The position numbers and the translations under genes were made by a program. 64,000 nt of DNA, from NCBI GenBank assembly GCA_937928005.1, contig CALFVD010000044.1, positions 21,584 through 85,583 of the forward strand. The letters are read 5' to 3'. The notes under the pieces were generated by a model. The model was given only the letters and a program-made list of their open reading frames with translations. It searched no databases and was not told the origin of the DNA. The stretch is from an uncultured Neomegalonema sp. (lineage in GTDB: Bacteria > Pseudomonadota > Alphaproteobacteria > Rhodobacterales > Rhodobacteraceae). Shown here one piece after another: positions 8,262 through 17,400 of this stretch. The first letter of the stretch is position 1, and each line of letters starts with the position of its first letter.

Positions 8262-9119
8262 ATGAGTAGCCATGTCGAGCGTTTCGCGCCAAGCCCCACC
8301 GGATCGCTTCATCTCGGCCATGCCTATTCGGCGATGCTGGCATATGATGCGGCGCGTAAGGCAGGCGGGCAGTTTCTACTGAGAATCGAGGATATCGACA
8401 CGATCCGTAGCCGCCCGGAATACGAGGCGGCGATATTGGAGGATTTAGCATGGTTGGGCCTGCCTTGGCAGGAACCGATGCTGCGGCAATCGGCGCGTTT
8501 TGATGCCTATCGCGCAGTGATCGAACAATTGATTGAGCGCGGATTACTTTATCCTTGCACCTGTACCCGCAAACAAATTGCGATGAGCGCGCCGCAGGAG
8601 GGCGCACCGGGGGTGGGGGTGTATCCGGGAACATGTCGTGGGCGCGGGTTTGCCGATGCGGACGGGGATTATGCGCTGCGGCTGGATATGCGTAAGGCGC
8701 TGGTGTCGTTGGGGGGCGCGGGCGTCGTGAAGAAGTTGCATTTCAAGGAAATCGGGCGTGGGCCAAACGGTGAAAAAGGCAAGATTGCGCTGGATATGGC
8801 GGCGTTGATCGACGGGGTGGGCGATATCGTATTGGCACGCAAAGATGTACCCGCAAGCTATCATCTATCGGTCGTGTTGGACGATGCTTTTCAGCAGGTA
8901 AGCCATGTGACGCGGGGGCATGATCTGTTTGAGGCGGCACCCATCCACCGGGTGCTACAGGCGTTAACCGGGCGGCCAACGCCGATCTACCGGCACCACG
9001 ATTTGATCCGTGATGAGACAGGACGGCGGTTGGCGAAACGGGATGATGCACGTAGCATTTCTACCCTACGGATGGAAGGCGCGACCCCCGATGATATTCG
9101 CGCGATGGTGGGGTTATGA
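8262..9119 (+). CDS. gluQ: Glutamyl-Q tRNA(Asp) synthetase
   Basis: The 285-residue truncated glutamyl-tRNA synthetase homologue lacks the anticodon-binding domain, as expected for GluQ-RS. The class I signature FAPSPTGSLHLGHAYSA is at residues 8-24, with a zinc-site CTCT (about 98-101) plus YPGTCRGRG further on, and a KMSKS-equivalent RRLAKRD. It charges glutamate onto queuosine at position 34 of tRNA-Asp. The start at 8262 gives the canonical N-terminus; the next gene overlaps its stop by ATGA. Confidence 0.92.
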   Translation: MSSHVERFAPSPTGSLHLGHAYSAMLAYDAARKAGGQFLLRIEDIDTIRSRPEYEAAILEDLAWLGLPWQEPMLRQSARFDAYRAVIEQLIERGLLYPCTCTRKQIAMSAPQEGAPGVGVYPGTCRGRGFADADGDYALRLDMRKALVSLGGAGVVKKLHFKEIGRGPNGEKGKIALDMAALIDGVGDIVLARKDVPASYHLSVVLDDAFQQVSHVTRGHDLFEAAPIHRVLQALTGRPTPIYRHHDLIRDETGRRLAKRDDARSISTLRMEGATPDDIRAMVGL

Positions 9120-9997
9120 CGGCGCGCGGCGGGGCCATGCTGGCAAGTTTTTATGCAGGCATCATGTTCGGCGTCTTTTGGGTGCCGATCCGTGCGCTTG
9201 AACAGGCGGGATTCGAGGGGCCGTGGCCCGCGACATTGTATGTCGCCGCGCCGGTAATCTTTACACTGCCAATCTATTGGCGATACCGGGCCGACCTAAG
9301 CAATGGGCGGGGATTGCTGGGCGGGGTGCTTTGTGGGATTGCGCTTGGCCTTTATGCGATGGCGTTTTTGTATACCGATGTCGTGCGGACGGTGTTGCTG
9401 TTCTATCTAATGCCGATCTGGGGGTTTTTACTGGGACGGATCGTATTGGGGGAGGCGGTAACGGGGCTGCGCTGGATGGCCATTGCGCTTGGGTTTGCCG
9501 GGATTGCGGTGATTTTTGGGGCAGAATCAGGCTTGCCGGTGCCGGAGAATATCGGCGACTGGATGGCGCTGGCTTCGGGCATGATCTGGGCTGTGGCGTC
9601 GATTTTGATCCTCACGAATCCGGGGGTCAACGCATGGGTGCATTGCGCGAATTTCTTTGTTTTTGCGACAATTTTGACGGTCTGTATTGCATTGGCCTCA
9701 GGAATACCGCCGCCTGATGTTGCGCTGCTGGAGCCAGTAATCTGGTGGTTGCTACCGGTCGCGTTGCTGATCGCCCTACCCGTTGGTTTTGCTACGGTCT
9801 ATGGCGCAACGATCCTAAACCCCGGTGTTGTTGGGCTGTTGTTTATGGGCGAAGTCGCGGTTGCGGCAATTTCGGCGGCAATCCTAACGGATGAGCCATT
9901 CGGGTTACGCGAAGGGGTGGGCGTGATGCTGGTCATGGCGGCGGGCTTGCTAGAGCCATTGCGGGAAATCATGGCGAACGATCAGGTGGCCGCATGA
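9116..9997 (+). CDS. EamA/DMT-family inner-membrane transporter
   Basis: The 293 residues contain about ten hydrophobic segments arranged as two EamA repeats, the second starting near IGDWMALASGMIWAV. LLFYLMPIWGFLLGRIVLGE and its counterpart VVGLLFMGEVAVAAISAAIL are typical of the family. It probably exports a small metabolite or amino acid; the substrate is unknown. It is translationally coupled to gluQ by a 4-base overlap. Confidence 0.82.
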   Translation: MTARGGAMLASFYAGIMFGVFWVPIRALEQAGFEGPWPATLYVAAPVIFTLPIYWRYRADLSNGRGLLGGVLCGIALGLYAMAFLYTDVVRTVLLFYLMPIWGFLLGRIVLGEAVTGLRWMAIALGFAGIAVIFGAESGLPVPENIGDWMALASGMIWAVASILILTNPGVNAWVHCANFFVFATILTVCIALASGIPPPDVALLEPVIWWLLPVALLIALPVGFATVYGATILNPGVVGLLFMGEVAVAAISAAILTDEPFGLREGVGVMLVMAAGLLEPLREIMANDQVAA

Positions 9998-10064
9998 AGA
10001 TGCAACGCTATCCTAACCATCGGCCTGTAAGAGCGGGGTATTACGCCTCGAACCGGAGAGAAAA

Positions 10065-11408
10065 ATGCGCATCACCATGATCGGCACGGGCTATGTGGGC
10101 CTCGTCTCTGGGGCTTGCTTCTCGGATTTTGGCCATATTGTCACCTGCATCGACAAGGACGCAGCGAAGATTGAGACGCTGCGCGCGGGCGGCATCCCCA
10201 TCTATGAACCGGGGCTGGCGGCATTGGTACAGACCAATGTGCAGGCCGGGCGGCTGTTCTTTGACACCGATGCGCGCGAAGCGATCCGATCATCGGATGT
10301 GGTCTTCATCGCAGTTGGCACACCTTCACGGCGCGGCGATGGCCATGCGGATTTAAGCTATGTCTATGCAGCAGCAGAAGAAATCGCCGGGATGATCGAG
10401 GGATTCACAGTCGTCGTGACGAAATCGACGGTGCCAGTGGGCACGGGCGACGAGGTCGAGGCGGTAATCCGACGGGCAAATCCGAAGGCCGATGTAACGG
10501 TCGTATCAAACCCCGAATTCCTACGCGAAGGCGCGGCAATCGAAGATTTCAAGAGGCCCGACCGAGTGGTTATCGGCATCGAAGACGACCGCGCACGCGC
10601 ACCGATGCAAGAGTTGTATCGCCCGCTCTACCTGAATGAGACGCCCATCGTCTTTACGCAGCGGCGCACCTCTGAGCTAATCAAATACGCCGCGAATGCT
10701 TTTCTCGCGACGAAAATCACGTTCATCAACGAGATTGCAGACCTGTGCGAAGCCGTTGGCGCGGATGTGCAACAGGTTGCAAAAGGCATCGGCCTCGACA
10801 AACGGATCGGTGGCAAGTTTCTGAATGCTGGGCCGGGCTATGGCGGGTCGTGCTTCCCTAAGGATACGCTGGCCTTATCAAAGACAGCCCATGAGGCGGG
10901 AACGCCGCTGGAAATCGTGCAATCGGTCGTGACGGCCAATGCGGATCGGAAGAAGGCGATGGCGGGCCGTATTATTGAAGCGATGGATGGCGATGTGCGC
11001 GGTAAGACCGTCGCGGTGCTGGGCCTCGCCTTCAAACCGAATACGGATGATATGCGCGATGCACCTTCGCTAGACATCGTGCCCGCGCTGCTGGCGGCTG
11101 GCGCGCGGGTGCAGGCTTACGATCCCGAAGCCATGAATGAGGCGCGCAAGTTGATGGCTGGCCCCGCCTATTGCGCGGATGCGTATGAGGCAATCGAGGG
11201 TGCAGATGCACTGGTGATCGTGACGGAGTGGGATCAGTTCCGCGCGCTCGATTTCGTGCGGGTAAAGGCGCTGTTGAACACGCCGATGATCGTGGATTTA
11301 CGCAATGTCTATGATACCGCGACGATGGAAGCGCATGGATTCGGGTATAGCTGTATCGGTCGCCCCGGCCTGCCCCTACCGAATGTTTCAGCGCGCAAGT
11401 TGGCATAG
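10065..11408 (+). CDS. ugd: UDP-glucose 6-dehydrogenase
   Basis: The 447 residues show GTGYVGLVSGACFSDFGH at the N-terminus (NAD fold), FLREGAAIEDF in the middle, and GPGYGGSCFPKDT near residue 265, whose Cys forms the thioester intermediate. FKPNTDDMRDAPS marks the C-terminal domain. It makes UDP-glucuronate for polysaccharide or lipid synthesis. No glycan genes lie next to it here, so it appears to be a stand-alone transcript with a GGAGAG site. Confidence 0.95.
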   Translation: MRITMIGTGYVGLVSGACFSDFGHIVTCIDKDAAKIETLRAGGIPIYEPGLAALVQTNVQAGRLFFDTDAREAIRSSDVVFIAVGTPSRRGDGHADLSYVYAAAEEIAGMIEGFTVVVTKSTVPVGTGDEVEAVIRRANPKADVTVVSNPEFLREGAAIEDFKRPDRVVIGIEDDRARAPMQELYRPLYLNETPIVFTQRRTSELIKYAANAFLATKITFINEIADLCEAVGADVQQVAKGIGLDKRIGGKFLNAGPGYGGSCFPKDTLALSKTAHEAGTPLEIVQSVVTANADRKKAMAGRIIEAMDGDVRGKTVAVLGLAFKPNTDDMRDAPSLDIVPALLAAGARVQAYDPEAMNEARKLMAGPAYCADAYEAIEGADALVIVTEWDQFRALDFVRVKALLNTPMIVDLRNVYDTATMEAHGFGYSCIGRPGLPLPNVSARKLA

Positions 11409-11450
11409 CGTTTTCTTATCCATTGAATTTGAATATAAATTTCAGACTCA

Positions 11451-11466
11451 TTGACGTTTAAGTAAA
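11451..11466 (+). promoter_or_regulatory. LiuR-like operator upstream of the acyl-CoA dehydrogenase operon
   Basis: TTGACGTTTAAGTAAA is an imperfect palindrome close to the MerR-family LiuR motif that I recall for branched-chain amino acid degradation genes in proteobacteria. It lies 56 bp upstream of the isobutyryl-CoA dehydrogenase-like gene, in the only sizeable gap before that operon. The match is by eye, and no liuR gene is in the window. Confidence 0.4.
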
Positions 11467-11521
11467 TGTTTTCTCTCTCGCCGGTTTGCCCTAATATCAC
11501 CAGCAACCGGGAGGAGATGAT

Positions 11522-12667
11522 ATGGATTTCGCGCTGACCGATGAGCAGGTCGCCATTCAGGAAATGGCGGCGGGATTCGCCGCCGATAAGCTTGCACCTA
11601 AGGCTTTGGAATGGGACGAAACCGGGCATTTTCCGGCGGATGTCGTGCGCTCAACCGGTGAGTTGGGGTTGGCGGGAATTTATGTGCGCGAAGATGTGGG
11701 CGGCTCTGGTCTAGGGCGGCTGGATGCCGTGCTGATCTTTGAGGCACTGGCGCATGGCTGCCCTTCCATCGGGTCATTCATCTCGATCCATAATATGGTC
11801 GCGTGGATGATTGACCGCTTTGGCACCGAGGAACAACGCCAGAAATGGGTGCCGAAGATGTGCGCGATGGAGGTTATGGGCAGTTATTGCCTGACCGAAC
11901 CCGGCTCTGGCTCGGACGCCGCAGCCCTACGCACGCGCGCAGAGATGGACGGGAACGAGTGGAAACTCAACGGAACCAAGGCGTTCATCTCTGGCGGCGG
12001 GCATTCGGATATCTATCTGGCGATGGCGCGAACCGGCGGCGAAGGGCCAAGAGGCGTGTCGGCTATGTTGATCGAAGACGGGGCCGAAGGGCTGAGTTTC
12101 GGGGCCGAGGAGCGCAAGATGGGCTGGCGCGCACAACCGACGGCGCAGGTGCAATTCGACGATTGTAAGGTGCCCGCAGACCACCTACTCGGCGAGGAAG
12201 GCAAAGGGTTTCGCTACGCGATGGCGGGCCTTGATGGGGGGCGATTGAATATTGCGGCAAGCGCGTTAGGAGCGGCACAATCGGCGCTAAATGCTTCGCT
12301 CGTCTATGCAAAGGAGCGCAAGGCATTTGGGCATTCGATTGCGGATTTCCAGTCTTTACAGTTCAAGCTGGCCGATATGGAAACCTCGCTGACGGCGGCC
12401 CGCGCGCTGCTGTATCAGGCGGCTTGGAAGCTGGACGAAGGCGCGCCCGATGCGTCGAAACATTGCGCGATGGCCAAGCGATTCGTGACCGATGCGTCCT
12501 TTACGGTGGCGAATGAGGCGCTGCAAATCCATGGCGGCTACGGCTATCTGTCGGATTACGGGATCGAAAAGATTGTGCGTGATTTGCGGGTGCATCAGAT
12601 CTTGGAGGGAACCAACGAGATCATGCGCGTTATCATCTCACGGCATATGCTGGCGGAAGCCGCGTGA
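11522..12667 (+). CDS. Isobutyryl-CoA dehydrogenase-like acyl-CoA dehydrogenase
   Basis: This is a 381-residue acyl-CoA dehydrogenase. The FAD/substrate motif YCLTEPGSGSDAA is near residue 122. The catalytic Glu is in the C-terminal position (QILEGTNEIMR, near 362), unlike isovaleryl-CoA dehydrogenase. GSFISIHNMVAWMID resembles ACAD8-type isobutyryl-CoA dehydrogenases of valine degradation. Its stop overlaps the GTG start of the next gene, so the two are coupled. It passes electrons to ETF; substrate choice (isobutyryl- versus 2-methylbutyryl-CoA) is uncertain. Confidence 0.85.
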   Translation: MDFALTDEQVAIQEMAAGFAADKLAPKALEWDETGHFPADVVRSTGELGLAGIYVREDVGGSGLGRLDAVLIFEALAHGCPSIGSFISIHNMVAWMIDRFGTEEQRQKWVPKMCAMEVMGSYCLTEPGSGSDAAALRTRAEMDGNEWKLNGTKAFISGGGHSDIYLAMARTGGEGPRGVSAMLIEDGAEGLSFGAEERKMGWRAQPTAQVQFDDCKVPADHLLGEEGKGFRYAMAGLDGGRLNIAASALGAAQSALNASLVYAKERKAFGHSIADFQSLQFKLADMETSLTAARALLYQAAWKLDEGAPDASKHCAMAKRFVTDASFTVANEALQIHGGYGYLSDYGIEKIVRDLRVHQILEGTNEIMRVIISRHMLAEAA

Positions 12668-13875
12668 CGATCACGCCGGACCTGATCCGCCAGACCCATG
12701 ATGCGATACGCGATTCCACGATCCGAACGCCGATTGTGCGGGCGACACGCCTGTCGATGCAATTGGAGATCGACCTGTATCTGAAGCTGGAGAATTTGCA
12801 GCATACCAATGCGTTCAAGGCGCGGGGTGCGCTGGCCAAGTTGTTGACACTGAACGACACGCAGCGCGCGGCAGGGGTGATCGCATGTAGCGCCGGAAAT
12901 CATGCGCAGGGCGTGGCGTATCATGCGACCCGGCTGGGCATCCCCTCAACCATCGTGATGCCGGAGGGAACGCCGTTCAATAAGCTGAAACGTACATCGG
13001 ATTTTGGAGCGCGCGTGGTGACGCATGGCGCGGGCTTCGATGAGAGTGTGCAATTCACGCTGGATATGGCGCGTGCGGATGGGTTGACCGTGATCCATCC
13101 GTTCGATGATCCGGTTGTGGCGGCGGGGCAAGGGACCGTCGCGATTGAGATGCTGGAGGACGAACCGGATCTGGACACTATCGTCGTGCCGATTGGTGGC
13201 GGCGGATTGATCGCCGGGATGGCCGTGGCGGCGAAGGATATACGGCCTGATATCGAGATTATCGGGGCGCAGGCGGTATTGTTCGATGCGGTCAAAGCGC
13301 AGGTGGAAGGCGGCGAGACGCATTTTGGCGGACAATCGCTGGCCGAAGGAATATCGGTGCGTGAACCATCAGCGGCGAATGTCGAGATCATTCGGCGGCT
13401 TGTCGATCGGGTCGAGAGCGCGACGGAGGCAGAGATCGAGGATGCGGTCTTCGATCTGTTATCCCATGAGAAACTGGTGGCCGAGGGCGCGCCGGGGGCT
13501 GGGCTGGCCGTGATCGAGAAGAATCTCGATGCTTTTCGCGGGCGCAAGATTGGGCTGGTAATCTGCGGCGGGAATATCGATTCGCGCCTGCTATCGACCT
13601 TGATTCTGCGCGGATTGGTGCGGGATGGGCGGATCACGCGGCTGACCTTTGAGATCGCCGATACGCCGGGGCAATTGTCGAATATCGCACGGATCATCGG
13701 CGATGCGGGCGCGAATGTGGTTGAAGTCATCCACCAACGCATGATGCAGACGGTTTCGCTGAAACAAGCGGAGTTGGAAGTCGTGATCGAAGCCCGCGAC
13801 CGCCCGCATGTGATCGAGATCGTCTCGGCGCTACGAGATGGCGGATTTGCTGTGCGCGCGGAAGGCGTTGCATGA
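12664..13875 (+). CDS. Threonine ammonia-lyase with ACT domain
   Basis: The 403-residue fold-type II PLP enzyme has the Schiff-base Lys in NAFKARGA (near residue 53), the phosphate loop GGGGL near 178 and CGGN near 299. A C-terminal ACT domain (FEIADTPGQLSNIARII onwards) would bind an allosteric effector. It converts threonine to 2-oxobutyrate and ammonia. It starts at GTG overlapping the upstream stop (GTGA). Its place between two acyl-CoA dehydrogenases suggests threonine-derived propionyl-CoA and branched-chain acyl-CoA degradation are co-expressed. Confidence 0.88.
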   Translation: MTITPDLIRQTHDAIRDSTIRTPIVRATRLSMQLEIDLYLKLENLQHTNAFKARGALAKLLTLNDTQRAAGVIACSAGNHAQGVAYHATRLGIPSTIVMPEGTPFNKLKRTSDFGARVVTHGAGFDESVQFTLDMARADGLTVIHPFDDPVVAAGQGTVAIEMLEDEPDLDTIVVPIGGGGLIAGMAVAAKDIRPDIEIIGAQAVLFDAVKAQVEGGETHFGGQSLAEGISVREPSAANVEIIRRLVDRVESATEAEIEDAVFDLLSHEKLVAEGAPGAGLAVIEKNLDAFRGRKIGLVICGGNIDSRLLSTLILRGLVRDGRITRLTFEIADTPGQLSNIARIIGDAGANVVEVIHQRMMQTVSLKQAELEVVIEARDRPHVIEIVSALRDGGFAVRAEGVA

Positions 13876-13908
13876 AATTTTCACGCAAGAAAGACTGAGG
13901 AAGCATCC

Positions 13909-15072
13909 ATGTTCACCACTTCCATGAATTTCGGGCTTGGCGAAGAGATTGATGCTCTGCGCGAGATGGTGCAGAAATTTGCCGCCGCCGAGGTTGCACC
14001 GCTTGCCGCCGAGATTGATCGGACGGATGAGGCACCCTATCAGCTATGGCCGAAAATGGGCGAGTTGGGGTTGCTGGGAGTGACGGCGGACCCGGATTTT
14101 GGAGGGTCCGGGATGAGCTATCTCGCCCAGACCATCGTGATTGAGGAAATCAGCCGGGCGAGTGCATCCGTGGGGCTGTCTTATGGGGCACATTCCAATC
14201 TGTGTGTGAATCAGATCAATCGCCATGGGACGGTGGAGCAAAAGGAAAAATTTCTACCCAAGCTTTGCTCAGGCGAGCATGTCGGCGCGCTGGCGATGAG
14301 CGAGCCGGGGGCAGGTTCCGATGTTGTGTCGATGAAGATGCGGGCCGAGAAGCGCAATGATCGCTTCATCCTCAATGGTACGAAAATGTGGATCACGAAC
14401 GGGCCGGATGCAGAGACTTTGATCGTCTATGCCAAGACTGACCCCGATGCGGGATCAAAGGGAATTACTGCATTTCTGATCGAACGGTCGATGGCGGGGT
14501 TCTCGGTCGCGCAGAAGTTGGACAAGCTAGGAATGCGCGGCTCGGCCACGGGGGAATTGGTGTTCGAGGATGTCGAAGTGCCGTTCGACAATGTGCTGGG
14601 CGAGGAAGGACGTGGCGTTCAGGTGTTGATGTCCGGCCTCGATTACGAGCGGATCGTACTGGCCGGAGGGCCGGTTGGGATCATGGCGGCGGCGCTGGAT
14701 GCGGTGGTGCCCTATGTCCATGAGCGCAAGCAGTTTGGCACGCCCATTGGCGAGTTTCAGCTAATGCAGGGCAAATTGGCGGATATGTATACGACGATGA
14801 ACGCTTGCCGCGCCTATGTCTACGCCGTCGCGCAGGCTGCGGATCGGGGGGAGACTACGCGCAAGGATGCCGCCGGTTGCATCCTCTACGCCGCCGAGAA
14901 GGCAACGCAAGTGGCGTTGGAATCGATCCAATGTCTTGGCGGAAACGGGTATACGAACGAATATCCGGTGGGCCGCCTGCTGCGCGATGCGAAGCTCTAT
15001 GAGATCGGCGCGGGGACCAGTGAGATCAGGCGAATGTTGATTGGGCGCGAGATGTTTCAGGAAACGGCGTAG
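13909..15072 (+). CDS. ivd: Isovaleryl-CoA dehydrogenase
   Basis: The 387 residues carry the isovaleryl-CoA dehydrogenase diagnostic: the catalytic Glu sits in [13 protein letters not shown] (about E247), while the usual C-terminal position is Gly ([12 protein letters not shown]). [13 protein letters not shown] and [14 protein letters not shown] are also characteristic. It oxidises isovaleryl-CoA to 3-methylcrotonyl-CoA in leucine degradation. It lies 33 bp behind the threonine ammonia-lyase, probably in the same operon. A 96 bp repeat begins 2 bp after the stop. The downstream mcc/auu genes of leucine degradation are not in the window. Confidence 0.93.
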   Translation: MFTTSMNFGLGEEIDALREMVQKFAAAEVAPLAAEIDRTDEAPYQLWPKMGELGLLGVTADPDFGGSGMSYLAQTIVIEEISRASASVGLSYGAHSNLCVNQINRHGTVEQKEKFLPKLCSGEHVGALAMSEPGAGSDVVSMKMRAEKRNDRFILNGTKMWITNGPDAETLIVYAKTDPDAGSKGITAFLIERSMAGFSVAQKLDKLGMRGSATGELVFEDVEVPFDNVLGEEGRGVQVLMSGLDYERIVLAGGPVGIMAAALDAVVPYVHERKQFGTPIGEFQLMQGKLADMYTTMNACRAYVYAVAQAADRGETTRKDAAGCILYAAEKATQVALESIQCLGGNGYTNEYPVGRLLRDAKLYEIGAGTSEIRRMLIGREMFQETA

Positions 15073-15073
15073 T

Positions 15074-15169
15074 CTATAGCGATTTGCGATAAACCTGAGC
15101 CATATTTCACGCCAAGAGCCGCGCAAAATATGGCGTTTGATGATTCAGGATAATCGCAATTCGCTTTAG
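15074..15169 (+). repeat. 96 bp palindromic repeat, copy 5
   Basis: Full-length copy from CTATAGCGATTTGCGATAAA to AATTCGCTTTAG. It fills the 97 bp between the convergent ivd and rluE stop codons almost exactly, and so may serve as a bidirectional transcript end hairpin. It is the copy closest to the apparent consensus. Confidence 0.9.
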
Positions 15170-15730
15170 CTATGATTTGGGCGCTTTCTTTGGGTCTTCC
15201 GAATGACGCCAATCCCCATTTGCCAAGCCGTCCAATGACCAGTCACCTACCCGCGACCGGATCAGGCGCAAGGTTGGATGGCCGACAGCCGCCGTCATGC
15301 GCCGCACCTGTCTGTTGCGGCCTTCGGTGATGGTGATGGAGATCCAGCAATCTTCCACTGTTTTGCGCACCCGTACAGGCGGATCACGGGGCCAGAGGGC
15401 AGCGGGCGCATCCATGCGTTTGACCTCGGCGGGGCGCGTTTTTCCGTCCTTCAGGGTCACGCCCCTTCGCAAGGCGTCGATTGCCTCGAAGTCGGGAATA
15501 CGCTCGACCTGCACCCAATACGTCTTCGGCATCTTGAATTTAGGGTCGGAAATCCGGCTTTGCTGTCGCCCATTATCGGTCAATAGCAGCAGTCCTTCGC
15601 TATCGCGATCTAATCGTCCCGCCGGATAGACACCCGGCACCGAGATATAATCGGCAAGCGTCGCCCTGCCCTCCCCATCTGTGAATTGTGGCAGGACGCC
15701 GAATGGCTTGTTGAAGAGGATAAGGGTCAT
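15170..15730 (-). CDS. rluE: 23S rRNA pseudouridine synthase, RluE/RsuA type
   Basis: The 186 residues lack the S4 domain, as in RluE. The catalytic Asp is in [15 protein letters not shown] (about D42). [22 protein letters not shown] is the family C-terminal signature. It probably isomerises one uridine in 23S rRNA (position 2457 in E. coli numbering). It overlaps the upstream beta-propeller gene by four bases, which looks incidental in function. The stop adjoins repeat copy 5. Confidence 0.88.
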   Translation of the reverse strand: MTLILFNKPFGVLPQFTDGEGRATLADYISVPGVYPAGRLDRDSEGLLLLTDNGRQQSRISDPKFKMPKTYWVQVERIPDFEAIDALRRGVTLKDGKTRPAEVKRMDAPAALWPRDPPVRVRKTVEDCWISITITEGRNRQVRRMTAAVGHPTLRLIRSRVGDWSLDGLANGDWRHSEDPKKAPKS

Positions 15731-16677
15731 TTCGTCTCACGGATGAATAGGCCGAACGCGCGCGGGCCATCACCCGTATCGTATTCGTCGATCACATCCA
15801 GCGTTTCAGCATTGATTACCGAAATCGTGTTGGAAAACCAATTGGCGACGATCACACGCGCGCCATCCACACTGATATCAATGCCTTCGGGATATTCGCC
15901 AACGTCAATCTTGCCGATGATTTTCAGCGTATCCATGTCGAAGACAGTGACGGTATTGGCATATTGATCGGTGACAAAGCCTTTGCCCTTTGCGAAGGCC
16001 ACCGCGTAGGGGCGCTCGCCAGTTGAAACGGTGCCGATTTTCTTGCGGGCGGCGATGTCGATGACTGTCACCGTGTTGGAGCCTACATCAGCCGTGTAAG
16101 CACGCCCTTCATGGATGGTAATGCCAAAGGGGCGAGCGCCGGTTTTTACGGTTGCGATTGGCTTGTTGGTTGCCGTGTCGGTAAGCGAGACTTGATTAGA
16201 ATCGCGATCCGCCGACAACAACAACGCGCCGTCTGGCGTAATGGCGAGGCCCGATGGCGATTCACCAACCGGGATACGCGCGACAATCTCGCCAGTTTTA
16301 GCATCGATAGCGAAAATACGCGCTTCGTACCAATCGGCGACATAGAGCCTTTCGCCATTGGGATTTACTGCGATACCGAGTGGTCCGCCTTCGAGGGTAA
16401 TGCGGCGCTCGATTGTACCGTTGACTGTGTCTATGACGCTGACAGTCTTGTTTTCCGGGCTTACGACATAAGCGTATGCGCCATTTGGCGACAAGGCGAT
16501 TCCGGCGGGTTTGCCACCGACTTTCACGGTTGCGCGGGTTTCGCCAGTATCGAGGTCGATAATAGAAACATCATCACTAGATTGATTGGTGATAAATGCT
16601 TCGTCGGCCACGGCCCAGAAAGAAAGAGCAGCGGCAAGTGAACCCGCCGCCGCCCCTATCCAAAATCGAAGCGCCAT
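15727..16677 (-). CDS. Periplasmic YVTN-type beta-propeller protein
   Basis: The 316 residues begin with a signal-like hydrophobic segment (to about residue 24, [10 protein letters not shown]), followed by about seven blades of roughly 40 residues of the pattern VSVIDTVNG...[23 protein letters not shown]. It is a quinoprotein-like repeat protein without obvious cofactor residues. It overlaps the SRPBCC gene as TGATG and so is coupled to it. With the divergent substrate-binding and second propeller genes it belongs to the accessory set that accompanies PQQ-dependent alcohol oxidation; its own function is not established. Confidence 0.75.
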   Translation of the reverse strand: MALRFWIGAAAGSLAAALSFWAVADEAFITNQSSDDVSIIDLDTGETRATVKVGGKPAGIALSPNGAYAYVVSPENKTVSVIDTVNGTIERRITLEGGPLGIAVNPNGERLYVADWYEARIFAIDAKTGEIVARIPVGESPSGLAITPDGALLLSADRDSNQVSLTDTATNKPIATVKTGARPFGITIHEGRAYTADVGSNTVTVIDIAARKKIGTVSTGERPYAVAFAKGKGFVTDQYANTVTVFDMDTLKIIGKIDVGEYPEGIDISVDGARVIVANWFSNTISVINAETLDVIDEYDTGDGPRAFGLFIRETK

Positions 16678-17222
16678 CAGTTTCCAGTAGCGAATTTTTC
16701 GGCCAGTGCAGCCAGACCAGCTTCATAGATGCCCGTTACGGCAGCAATCGCAGCGGCATCGTTCAGGTTGTCAGGGGGATTGTTGTTCGGATAACCGCGA
16801 TAGAATGCGCCTTTCCACTCGACCAACGATCCACCGTCTTCACTCGGCTTGACAGTCAGATGCGAAGAGTAATTCGTCACCGGCAGAATTTCGACCTTCA
16901 CTGCCGTAATGCGGTAGGAATAGCTGCGTTTTTTCTCGGTATCGCTATATTTGTATAGCACTTCAGCGATGGTCGGGCCGCCTTCCTCTCCGAGTGTTAG
17001 CATACGGGTCGCATCGATTTCGTTACCATTCGTGCCGTTCGTCTCATGGACGGCAGGATGCCAGCTCATATCCTGAAAATTGCCGATCACGGCCCAGACT
17101 TCAGCGGGCGGCGCGGCGACCTCTTGTGTGATGGTGACTTTTTGGCGGGTCGGGCCGTGGGCACTCGCCAGCATGGGCACGAAGGCCAATGCCGTGGCGA
17201 TGGCAAGTCCGATTATTTTCAT
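16677..17222 (-). CDS. Secreted SRPBCC-family protein
   Basis: The 181 residues start with a signal peptide (MKIIGLAIATALAFVPMLASAHG). The mature START/Bet v1-like fold shows EVAAPPAEVWAVIGNFQDMSWHPAV, the family's ligand-pocket opening. It is periplasmic and likely binds a small hydrophobic ligand. A strong GGGAGGG precedes the ATG at 17222. SRPBCC proteins like this occur in PQQ-linked alcohol oxidation loci; here it is first in a two-gene unit with the beta-propeller gene and divergent from the substrate-binding gene. Confidence 0.75.
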   Translation of the reverse strand: MKIIGLAIATALAFVPMLASAHGPTRQKVTITQEVAAPPAEVWAVIGNFQDMSWHPAVHETNGTNGNEIDATRMLTLGEEGGPTIAEVLYKYSDTEKKRSYSYRITAVKVEILPVTNYSSHLTVKPSEDGGSLVEWKGAFYRGYPNNNPPDNLNDAAAIAAVTGIYEAGLAALAEKFATGN

Positions 17223-17400
17223 GGTTTCCCTCCCTGCGGGATTATGTCGTTGCCCCATATTGACGGTGTCGCCGGGGTCTCGAAGGGAAGCCTATCAAGC
17301 GGTCAGGCGAAAACAAGGCGTCCAGTGCTTAGAAATCTCATAGAAAATTCCGACATGCATCGGTTGACGGGCGCTGGTCTGGATTGGAACACTCCGGCCC

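Noticed and set aside
7327..8265. Open frame spanning the esterase and glycosylase genes on the other strand
   Set aside because: It crosses two genuine genes with catalytic motifs and their promoter gap.
12921..13742. Long open frame antisense to the threonine ammonia-lyase gene
   Set aside because: It is Ser/Pro/Arg-rich nonsense sequence mirroring the real gene, and the sense frame has full PLP-enzyme motifs.
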